NCBI GenBank assembly: GCA_021204375.1
Contig: JAJPZL010000404.1
Span: 1-5,959, forward strand
DNA length: 5,959 bases
Reading direction: 5' to 3'
From: Bacteroides sp.
GTDB lineage: Bacteria > Bacteroidota > Bacteroidia > Bacteroidales > Bacteroidaceae
Shown: piece by piece, positions 1-5,959 of the stretch
Position numbering within the stretch: position 1 is the first letter of the stretch
How the letters are laid out: each line of letters begins with the position of its first letter
Notes under the pieces: generated by a model
Told to the model about the DNA's origin: nothing
Database searches by the model: none
What the model saw: only the letters and a program-made list of their open reading frames with translations
Position numbers and translations under genes: made by a program

Positions 1-24
1 AATTTTAACAGATCAATGTTTTTT

Positions 25-32
25 TACTTTTG
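25..32 (+). promoter_or_regulatory. Putative -7 promoter element of the acyl-CoA ligase gene
   Basis: TACTTTTG fits the Bacteroidota -7 consensus TAnnTTTG and is followed by CAC. It lies 23 bases before the ATG at 56, so transcription would begin around 38-42 and leave a short leader. The -33 TTTG box is not clear: only a T-run (3-6) sits near the expected distance, close to the window edge. The call rests on consensus match and position only. Confidence 0.5.
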
Positions 33-943
33 CACAGATTTTAATAAAACGTGCAATGATCGAAGAGAATTTTATTAAGTTATACGAAAAGAGTTTCAGA
101 GAAAACTGGGATTTACCTTGTTATACCGATTATGGCGAGGGACTTACCTTTTCTTATGGGGAGGTAGCCAAAGAAATTGCCAAATTATACCTGCTTTTTC
201 ATCATTGCAGTTTGCGGCGCGGAGACAAAATAGCCGTGATCGGGCGTAACAACTCCCGCTGGTATATCTCTTACATGGCCGCCGTTACCTATGGAGCCAT
301 TGTTGTTCCAATCCTTCAGGATTTCAATCCGAGCGATGTACACCACATCATTAACCACTCCGAATCCGTATTCCTTTTTACCAGTGATCACATCTGGGAT
401 ACCCTGGAAGAAGAGAAACTTTTAGGCATCCGTGGTGTTTTTTCCCTCACAGACTTCCGTTGCCTGCATCAGTGCGACGGAGAGACCCTCCAGAAGTTTG
501 TCAAACACATGGAGGCGGAGATGGAGAAAAAATATCCCGATGGATTTACCCGGGAGGATGTAGTTTATACAGATCTATCCAACGATAAAATCATGCTCCT
601 CAATTATATCTCCGGCGCTACCGGATTCAGTAAAGGAGTAATGATAACCGGTAACAACCTGGCCGGAAATATAACCTTCGGTATCCGTACCGAACTCCTT
701 AAAAAAGGCGATAAAGTCCTCTCTTTCCTGCTGCTGGCACACGCTTATGGATGCGCCTTCAACTTTCTGACAGCCACTGCCGTAGGTACGCATGTCACCC
801 TGCTCGGTAAAGTACCCTCCCCGAAGATCATCATGAAAGCCTTCGAAGAGGTAAAACCTAACCTGATCATTTCCGTACCCCTGGTTATTGAGAAGATCTA
901 TGAGAATATTATCCAGCTCATTATTAATAAAAAGGCGATAAAG

Positions 944-946
944 TGA
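944..946 (+). other. In-frame TGA stop interrupting the acyl-CoA ligase
   Basis: Codon 297 is TGA between residues NKKAIK and ALNIPLLDSQIYG. The frame stays open on both sides, and the downstream part (GGRFKEVIIGGA) is typical of the same family, so this is a point nonsense change and not a gene end. From memory of relatives the position is often Trp, which would make it a single G-to-A change from TGG. Confidence 0.85.
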
Positions 947-1633
947 GCCCTGAACATTCCCCTGTTAGACAGCCAGATCTACGGACAGATACGTAAAAAG
1001 CTGATAGACGCCTTAGGAGGCCGTTTCAAAGAGGTGATCATCGGCGGAGCCTCCATGAACCCCGAAGTAGAAGAGTTCTTCTCCCGCATAAAATTCCCCT
1101 TTACCATCGGGTATGGGATGACAGAGTGTGCACCTCTGATCAGCTATGCACCCTGGGATCAATTTATCCCCACCTCTACCGGAAAGATCCTCGATATTAT
1201 GGAAGTCCGCATCGACTCCGAAGATCCTTATCATAGAGTAGGAGAGATACAGGTACGGGGTGAAAATGTCATGGCCGGTTACTTTAAGAATGAAGAAGCT
1301 ACGAAAGAGGTTTTCACCGAAGACGGCTGGTTACGCACAGGCGACCTCGGTACTATCGATCCCAAAGGAAATATCTACATCCGCGGACGTTGCAAAAGTA
1401 TGATCCTGGGTGTCAGCGGTCAGAATATCTTCCCCGAAGAGATTGAAGCGAAGCTGAATAACCTTCCCTTTATCTTAGAGAGTCTTGTCACTGAACGCAA
1501 TAAAAAACTGGTTGCCCTGGTTTATCCCGACTACGAAGCATTGGATAGCCTTGGACTTAATAAAGAGGAGAGTCTCCAGGCCATTATGGATGAGAACCGT
1601 AAGAACCTGAACAAGATCGTAGCCTCTTACGAG

Positions 1634-1636
1634 TAG
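1634..1636 (+). other. In-frame TAG stop near the 3' end of the acyl-CoA ligase
   Basis: Codon 527 is TAG within ASYE-stop-ISKIQLYPKEFEKTPKKS. The following 30 codons encode the typical C-terminal end of this family and close with TAA at 1727-1729. Gln is the residue expected from memory of relatives (ASYEQI), so CAG to TAG, one C-to-T change, is the simplest origin. Confidence 0.85.
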
Positions 1637-1742
1637 ATCAGTAAAATCCAGCTCTATCCCAAAGAGTTTGAAAAAACACCCAAAAAAAGCATTAAACGTT
1701 ACCTCTACAACAGTATTGCAGAGAACTAATACTCCCTTTTTC

Positions 1743-1795
1743 GGTTCCGGAAACTTCCTCATTCAGCGTTCCCGGAAGCCTCATTTTCACTTTTT
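1743..1795 (+). terminator. Possible terminator after the acyl-CoA ligase
   Basis: GGTTCCGG (1743-1750) can pair with CCGGAAGCC (1772-1780) with one bulged base, leaving a loop of about 21 bases, and is followed by a T-rich stretch (1781-1795) that ends in five Ts. The long loop and interrupted T tract make it a weak candidate. A 13-base near-palindrome, TTTTTC-C-GAAAAA, follows at 1791-1803. Confidence 0.3.
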
Positions 1796-1841
1796 CCGAA
1801 AAATATTGGTTAAAATAAGTCCATGTTATTAAAAAAGTGAA

Positions 1842-1849
1842 TAAATTTG
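1842..1849 (+). promoter_or_regulatory. Putative -7 promoter element of the small lipoprotein gene
   Basis: TAAATTTG matches TAnnTTTG and is followed by CAC, as upstream of the ligase. It lies 40 bases before ATG 1890, giving a leader of about 30-35 bases. No good TTTG box is seen at the expected -33 distance. The surrounding 60 bases are strongly AT-rich, as expected for a promoter region. Confidence 0.55.
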
Positions 1850-1889
1850 CACTGTTTTAATAAGCATTTGTATTACAGTTTAAAGCAAA

Positions 1890-2099
1890 ATGAAAATGAA
1901 AAATTTAGTATTAGTATTTGCTGCTGCCGTAGCAGTAACACTGGCTTCTTGTGGAAATAAAGCAGCGAATGCAGAAGCAACTGAAGAGCCTGTTGTAGTG
2001 GAAGAAGTGGTAGTAGAGGAGGAGATCATCGCACCTGCTGATACACTGGTAGTAGATGGCGACGAAGTAGCTGAAACTGACGAAGTAGCTGCTGAATGA
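1890..2099 (+). CDS. Small acidic lipoprotein of unknown function
   Basis: The 69-residue product begins with a lipoprotein signal peptide: basic MKMKN, a hydrophobic stretch (about residues 5-18), and the lipobox LASC with the lipidated Cys at 21. The mature part (about 49 residues) is very acidic, with 16 Asp/Glu and a single Lys, and is built of simple Val/Glu runs (VVVEEVVVEEE) and a repeated DEVAET/DEVAAE unit. No folded domain is recognisable and it is probably disordered. No acidic cluster follows the Cys directly, so the Bacteroidota surface-export signal is not evident and a periplasm-facing membrane anchor is more likely. Similar tiny lipoproteins with Ala/Glu-rich tails are common in Bacteroidales but uncharacterised. 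ATG 1890 is used; ATG 1896 (MKNLVLVF) is an equally plausible start. The gene has its own promoter-like element and a strong terminator, so it is probably monocistronic. Lipoprotein assignment is strong; function is unknown. Confidence 0.88.
   Translation: MKMKNLVLVFAAAVAVTLASCGNKAANAEATEEPVVVEEVVVEEEIIAPADTLVVDGDEVAETDEVAAE
2061..2091 (+). repeat. 13-base direct repeat in the lipoprotein tail
   Basis: GACGAAGTAGCTG occurs at 2061-2073 and again at 2079-2091, an 18-base (six-codon) period that keeps frame and encodes DEVAE/DEVAA. It looks like a short in-frame duplication that lengthened the acidic tail. Confidence 0.7.
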
Positions 2100-2126
2100 T
2101 CAGAAGTTATCCTTTTGAGAGAATTG

Positions 2127-2159
2127 AAAGTCTGGAATGTATATTTCAGGCTTTTTTTT
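2127..2159 (+). terminator. Intrinsic terminator of the lipoprotein gene
   Basis: AAAGTCTGGAAT (2127-2138) pairs with ATTTCAGGCTTT (2143-2154) as a 12-pair stem containing two G-T wobbles, with loop GTAT (2139-2142). The T run 2152-2159 supplies the last stem bases and five trailing Ts. It starts 28 bases after the lipoprotein stop and sits between convergent genes. On the - strand the hairpin lacks a good T tract, so it is mainly a + strand terminator. Confidence 0.8.
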
Positions 2160-2173
2160 ATGGGTTATTTTCC

Positions 2174-3381
2174 CTATTCCATCTGTTGATAATCCCGGGC
2201 CAGCCCTCCCTCCCCTGTCTCTTTGTAAAGAGAAGGCAGATCGTGTCCCGTCTCTTTCATCACCTCTATCACCTTATCAAACGATATCCGGTGCGCTCCG
2301 TCACTAAAAGAAGAAAAGATATTGGCATCCAGCGCCCGGGCCGCCGCATACGCATTGCGTTCAATACAGGGGATCTGTACCAACCCACAAACAGGGTCGC
2401 ATGTCATTCCCAAATGATGCTCCAGCCCCATCTCCGCCGCATACTCTATTTGTGCCGGACTTCCATCGAAAAGCTGGTTAGCCGCTGCCGAAGCCATGGC
2501 ACACGCAGTACCCACTTCGCCTTGGCAACCCACTTCCGCCCCTGCGATCGAAGCATTATGCTTAACAATATTTCCTACCAACTCTGCCGTAGCTAATGCC
2601 CGCAGGATACGGATTTCGCTAAAGTCCCGGCTCTCCTGCAAATGATACAACACAGCAGGTACCACCCCGCACGAACCGCAGGTAGGGGCCGTCACGATCA
2701 CCCCGCCCGAAGCATTCTCCTCGCTTACCGCCAGTGCGTATGCAAATACCAACCCTCTGGATTGCAACGACTGTTTATACCCCGAAGCTTTTATATAATA
2801 AGTAGCAGCCTTACGCCTGAGGTTCAGCGAGCCCGGTAGCACACCTTCCTCTTCCAGTCTTCTCTTAATAGCTGCCCGCATGGTTCTCCATACACTATCC
2901 AGATAGTCCCAGATATCTTCATCCTCACACTCCTTTACATATTCCCAGTAGTTCTTACCACTCTTTTTACACCAGGCCAGAATATCGCTCATGGAGTTCC
3001 TGTCATATACCTCTTCCGATTCCCGGAAATCTCCGTTCTCCTCTGCCAGGGCCCCCCACCTACGCTATATACGATCCGCTCTTCCGTGAGGTCTCCCTCC
3101 TTATCAAACGCCTGAAATTTCATACCATTGGGGTGGAAGGAGAGGAATATATGAGGTTCCCACACAATTTCTACCGGGGCTGCCGGTTGTAGTACATCCA
3201 GGATCGCTATATCCGTCATGTGTCCCTTCCCGGTAGCTGCCAGGCTCCCATACAAAGTCACTTTAAAAGAAGCAGCTTCGGGATGTGAAGCCAGAAACTG
3301 TTCAGCTGCATGGCGTGGCCCCATGGTGTGGCTGCTGGAGGGACCCGTTCCGATCCGGTAGAGTTCTTTAATCGATTTCAT
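2174..3381 (-). pseudogene. sdaA: L-serine dehydratase (fused beta-alpha, iron-sulfur type), frameshifted
   Basis: This [4Fe-4S] enzyme deaminates L-serine to pyruvate and ammonia in the cytoplasm. Residues 1-110, from MKSIKELYRIGTGPSSSHTMGP to SVGGG, are in one frame; the rest is in another. Adding one G at the G6 run (3052-3057) gives a 402-residue protein of normal family length with junction SVGGG-ALAEENGDF. Expected cluster cysteines are present in the rebuilt numbering: C286 (GAEVGCQGE), C328 (MTCDP) and C339 (IPCIERN), spaced 42 and 11 as in known family members. As it stands, the first frame (3381 to TGA 2991-2989) ends after 20 unrelated residues, and a 272-residue alpha-like frame starts at ATG 2992 overlapping that stop. 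Start ATG 3381 is preferred over ATG 3420, because 3420 lies upstream of the likely promoter and its 13 extra residues do not look like the family. Inactivation, sequence error, or a split or switchable gene are possible. Confidence 0.88.
3052..3057 (-). other. Six-base G run at the serine dehydratase frameshift
   Basis: On the coding strand the sequence reads GGT GGG GGG CCC TGG. Seven Gs instead of six would give GGT GGG GGG GCC CTG (G-G-G-A-L), restoring the family frame. The defect is therefore one missing base in a homopolymer, a place prone both to polymerase slippage in cells and to sequencing error. Confidence 0.85.
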
Positions 3382-3407
3382 CTGATCAAGGTTATGAATA
3401 TGGTATG

Positions 3408-3415
3408 CAAACATA
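3408..3415 (-). promoter_or_regulatory. Putative -7 promoter element of the serine dehydratase gene
   Basis: Read on the - strand, TATGTTTG fits TAnnTTTG and is followed by CA, like the other two promoter-like elements here. Initiation near 3400 would leave about 20 bases before ATG 3381, supporting that start. There is no clear TTTG box at -33. Confidence 0.45.
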
Positions 3416-3426
3416 AACAATTTACC

Positions 3427-3445
3427 CGGAAAATATCTTTTTCCG
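3427..3445. repeat. Inverted repeat between mutS2 and the serine dehydratase
   Basis: CGGAAAA (3427-3433) and TTTTCCG (3439-3445) form perfect 7-base arms around a 5-base centre. It lies 23 bases past the mutS2 stop and just upstream of the dehydratase -7 element. It could be a weak terminator for mutS2, though no U tract follows on that strand, or an operator-like site. Confidence 0.4.
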
Positions 3446-3467
3446 TTTGTATTATATCACTATAATT

Positions 3468-5954
3468 TCAGGCCAGGTCTACCACAGTAATGCCTGCTCC
3501 CCCGAATTGTATATGCTCATCCCCGTAGCGGGCCACTCCCGGTACCGTTTGCAGGTATTGCCGGATCATACTCCTGAGTGCACCTGTCCCCGTACCGTGC
3601 AGGATCCGTACCCGGTCCATACCTACCAGAATAGCATCGTCAATAAAGTAAGTGACAGCCTGTACAGCCTCTTCCCCACGCATCCCCCGTACATCAATAT
3701 CCTGTTTAAAACCCAGCTTTTTCTCATACATGGCATCCTGGGTTTGGGTTACCACCTGCGAAGTAGCCTGTAAAGAGGGTTTCGGCACATTCCCGGTAAC
3801 TACTTCCAGTCTATCCAGCTTTATCGTTGATTTAATACTGCCAAAAGCCACGGTTGCTGATTTTCCGCTGGTCTCCATCACTTCACCTACCGTAGTCTGT
3901 CCCTTGATCTTCACACGCGAACTCTTTTCAACCGGAGTTACCTTGAGCACTGCAGGTTGCGCACTACTATCTTTCTTATTATCCCTCTTCCGGTTCTGTT
4001 TTTCCCGCAGCTTCTCCATCTTGCGCAGGATCCTGGCCTGCTCTTCCTCCTGTATCTTCTTATCCAATGCCTCCCGGAAATCCGTAAGCTCCTGGCGTGC
4101 CTTCCGGGTCTGCTCCTTCTCTGCCTGCGACTCCTTAATGGTACGTATGGTATTCTCAATGCGTGCATTCGATTCCCGGATCAGTTGCTCCGCCTCCTCC
4201 TTCGCCTTCTTTAAAATAGCCTTGCGGGATTTCTCAAACTCACTCAGTTCCGTTTCGTACCGGTTGATCGTATCCTCCATCTGCCTCTCCCGTTGCCGGA
4301 TACTCTGGCGTTTATTCTCCCAGCATCGTTTGTCCCGTACAATATCCTGCAGGTACTTATCTGCATTGATATACTCCTGGCCCACCAGCTCCGAAGCATC
4401 CGCTATCACCTCCTCCGGAAGCCCGATCTTCCGTGCGATCTCCACCGCAAACGAACTTCCCGGATTTCCGATCTGCAACTGGAACAGCGGCTGCATCAGG
4501 TGGCGGTCATACATCATCGCCCCGTTCACCACTCCCTGGTGATCCTCCGCATAATGTTTCAGGTTCTGGTAGTGCGTAGTAATGATCCCGAAGGTACCCT
4601 TTTCGTTGAAACGTTTCAATACAGCCTCCGCAATAGCACCTCCGATCTGGGGCTCCGTACCCCCGCCAAACTCATCGATCAGGATCAGGCTTTTCCCGTT
4701 ACAGTGCTTTAGTATGTTCTTCATATTGGTCAGGTGTGAAGAATAGGTGCTCAGATCATTCTCCAGCGACTGTTCATCACCAATATCAATAAAGACATCC
4801 TGGAAAATACCCACCCGGCTTCGTTCGCTCAGCGGAATTAACAATCCGCACTGCAGCATGTATTGCAACAAACCTACTGTCTTCAGACACACCGATTTCC
4901 CCCCCGCATTCGGTCCCGAAATGATCAGGATCCGATTTTCCCTATCCAGTTCCACGTCCAGCGGAACCACCTTTTTACCCTGCTTTTCCAGTGTCAGTTG
5001 TAACAGCGGATGTATTGCCTGCCGCCAGTCAATCACCTGTTTCTCTGTCACCACAGGCCTGATACATTTCAGCTGCAGGGCAAAATAACTCTTGGCCCGT
5101 GTAAAATCCACCTCTCCCAGAAAACCGTACGAAAGTAATATTTCCGGAATATGCGGACGCACCAGGCCCGAAAACTCCGTCAGGATACGGATGATCTCCC
5201 TCCGCTCCTCACTCTCCAGCTCCCGTACCCGGTTGTTGGCCTCTACCACTACCGCAGGCTCAATGAAAACCGTCTTTCCACTGGCCGACTCGTCGTGTAC
5301 GATACCCTTTAACTTTCGTTTCATGGCCGGGGCCACCGGGATCACTAAACGGCCGTCACGCATGGTCGGTGCCACATCCTTATCCACCAGTCCCTCCCGC
5401 TGTGCTTCCCGCAGGATCGTATGAAGCGAGTGCGAAATACCATTCATCGTACCTGCCAGCTCCCGGCGTATACGCATCAGCTCACTGCTCGCGTTATCTT
5501 TGATCTTCCCGTACTTATCCAGGATCGTATCAATCTTACCGATCAATTGCGGAAATACCGAAACATCCCCCGCCAATCTCTTTAGCGTAGGATAGGGGTG
5601 ATCACTCTCTTCCTCCTCATTCCTCTCCAGGAACCGAACAATGCTGCGGATCGTCTCTAAAGAACGCCTCAGGTCGAACAACTCCGGTTCATCCATATAC
5701 ATTCCCTCCACCCGGATACGCTTCAGGGAATCCCTTACATCAAAAAAATATTGATCCGGAAAATCATCCTCTTCCTGGATGATCCGCAGAAACTCCTCCA
5801 TCTGATTCAGCCGCTCTTCGATCTCTGTAAAATCTGCCGAAAAAGCCATCGTTTCTACCTTTTCCTCTCCCAGTGTACTGAGACATTTATTTTTTAATAA
5901 GGTACGGATCAGATCAAACCCGAATTTCTGCTCAAAATTCTGAGGATATATCAT
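3468..5954 (-). CDS. mutS2: MutS2 family DNA/ribosome-associated ATPase with Smr domain
   Basis: This complete 828-residue protein is of normal family length. It has an N-terminal MutS-like core and clamp region (about 1-320), an ATPase domain with Walker A GPNAGGKS (347-354), signature STYSSHLTN (402-410), Walker B LILIDEF (423-429) and the TTHYQNLK segment (459-466), then a long charged coiled coil (about 535-660), a KOW-like beta segment (681-718), and a C-terminal Smr domain (about 752-828) with DVRG (754-757) and HGTGTGALR (786-794). MutS2 lacks the mismatch-recognition domain of MutS. Known members restrain homologous recombination by acting on branched DNA, and in Bacillus subtilis act on collided ribosomes. 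The start MIYPQNFEQKFGFD is typical, and only five bases precede it in the window, so its promoter is not visible. The stop is TGA after GITVVDLA, a usual end. All motifs are intact, in contrast to its disrupted neighbours. Confidence 0.95.
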   Translation of the reverse strand: MIYPQNFEQKFGFDLIRTLLKNKCLSTLGEEKVETMAFSADFTEIEERLNQMEEFLRIIQEEDDFPDQYFFDVRDSLKRIRVEGMYMDEPELFDLRRSLETIRSIVRFLERNEEEESDHPYPTLKRLAGDVSVFPQLIGKIDTILDKYGKIKDNASSELMRIRRELAGTMNGISHSLHTILREAQREGLVDKDVAPTMRDGRLVIPVAPAMKRKLKGIVHDESASGKTVFIEPAVVVEANNRVRELESEERREIIRILTEFSGLVRPHIPEILLSYGFLGEVDFTRAKSYFALQLKCIRPVVTEKQVIDWRQAIHPLLQLTLEKQGKKVVPLDVELDRENRILIISGPNAGGKSVCLKTVGLLQYMLQCGLLIPLSERSRVGIFQDVFIDIGDEQSLENDLSTYSSHLTNMKNILKHCNGKSLILIDEFGGGTEPQIGGAIAEAVLKRFNEKGTFGIITTHYQNLKHYAEDHQGVVNGAMMYDRHLMQPLFQLQIGNPGSSFAVEIARKIGLPEEVIADASELVGQEYINADKYLQDIVRDKRCWENKRQSIRQRERQMEDTINRYETELSEFEKSRKAILKKAKEEAEQLIRESNARIENTIRTIKESQAEKEQTRKARQELTDFREALDKKIQEEEQARILRKMEKLREKQNRKRDNKKDSSAQPAVLKVTPVEKSSRVKIKGQTTVGEVMETSGKSATVAFGSIKSTIKLDRLEVVTGNVPKPSLQATSQVVTQTQDAMYEKKLGFKQDIDVRGMRGEEAVQAVTYFIDDAILVGMDRVRILHGTGTGALRSMIRQYLQTVPGVARYGDEHIQFGGAGITVVDLA

Positions 5955-5959
5955 ATTAT

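Larger units (their letters stand above)
56..1729 (+). pseudogene. AMP-binding acyl-CoA ligase (long-chain fatty-acid CoA ligase type), interrupted by two in-frame stops
   Basis: Enzymes of this ANL (adenylate-forming) family activate a fatty or other carboxylic acid with ATP and load it on coenzyme A. The frame spans 558 codons: 296 residues from ATG 56, TGA at codon 297, a continuing segment, TAG at codon 527, then 30 more residues to TAA at 1727-1729. Family motifs run in order through both stops: the phosphate loop YISGATGFSKG (184-194), AHAYG (228-232), YGMTE (353-357), TGDLG (428-432), IRGR (442-445), and the lysine-rich end KTPKKSIKR (540-548). The phosphate loop deviates from the usual YTSGTTG. 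The TGA cuts off most of the adenylation core; the TAG removes the C-terminal lysine-rich motif of the mobile lid. Both stops are one transition from a plausible sense codon (TGG to TGA, CAG to TAG). Pseudogene or sequence error are the likely readings. Family assignment is firm; substrate is unknown. Confidence 0.88.

Noticed and set aside
944..985. Selenocysteine insertion at the TGA
   Set aside because: The family is not known for selenocysteine, the position is not a catalytic Cys, and only a 4-pair stem (CTGT-TAG-ACAG) is seen downstream, which is too weak for an insertion element.
944..1636. Alternative genetic code in which TGA and/or TAG is read as an amino acid
   Set aside because: TGA ends mutS2 and the lipoprotein, and TAG ends the serine dehydratase, at positions where the proteins are expected to end; the 828-codon mutS2 contains no internal stop.
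2096..2596. 166-codon + strand frame starting at the end of the lipoprotein gene
   Set aside because: It runs through the strong terminator and antisense to the serine dehydratase; the translation is Arg/His/Cys-rich and has no recognisable domain.
3382..3420. Upstream start (MFMFAYHIHNLDQ) for the serine dehydratase
   Set aside because: These codons overlap the putative promoter and the expected transcription start, and the family normally begins at MKSIKELYRIGTGPSSSH.
4001..4400. Charged repetitive stretch in mutS2 as a possible insertion or extra domain
   Set aside because: A long Lys/Glu/Arg-rich coiled coil between the ATPase and Smr domains is normal for MutS2, and total length is typical.
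3652..4542. Long + strand open frame of 296 codons opposite mutS2
   Set aside because: It lies wholly antisense to a clearly real gene, and its Ser/Cys/Arg-rich translation matches no family; it is a by-product of mutS2 codon use.

Overview
The window looks like chromosomal DNA from a Bacteroidota bacterium, most likely order Bacteroidales. The grounds are the protein types (a fused single-chain iron-sulfur L-serine dehydratase, a MutS2 of Bacteroidales type and a tiny acidic lipoprotein), three promoter-like elements fitting the Bacteroidota TAnnTTTG -7 consensus, and the absence of clear Shine-Dalgarno sites. The genus cannot be fixed from sequence reading alone. I see no mobile element, CRISPR array, tRNA or rRNA.

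Layout. On the + strand, 56-1729 is an AMP-binding acyl-CoA ligase (fatty-acid CoA ligase type) interrupted by two in-frame stop codons, TGA at 944-946 and TAG at 1634-1636; the reading frame and family similarity continue through both. A promoter-like element lies just upstream (25-32). After a 160-base intergenic region with a possible terminator and another promoter-like element, 1890-2099 encodes a 69-residue acidic lipoprotein, followed by a convincing intrinsic terminator (2127-2159). On the - strand, 2174-3381 is an L-serine dehydratase whose frame is broken by one missing base in a G run (C run 3052-3057 on the + strand). Upstream of it, 3468-5954 (-) is an intact 828-residue MutS2. 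The 86 bases between the two - strand genes hold an inverted repeat and a promoter-like element for the dehydratase.

Functionally these are ordinary housekeeping or metabolic genes: acyl activation, serine breakdown to pyruvate and ammonia, and recombination control or ribosome rescue by MutS2. They do not form an obvious pathway. What stands out is that two of the three larger genes are disrupted while MutS2 is intact. The serine dehydratase break falls at the junction that separates the beta and alpha subunits in two-subunit relatives, and leaves an ATGA stop/start overlap. Sequencing or assembly error, recent pseudogenisation, or (for the dehydratase) a switchable or split gene are the competing explanations. 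I do not see a clear new system.
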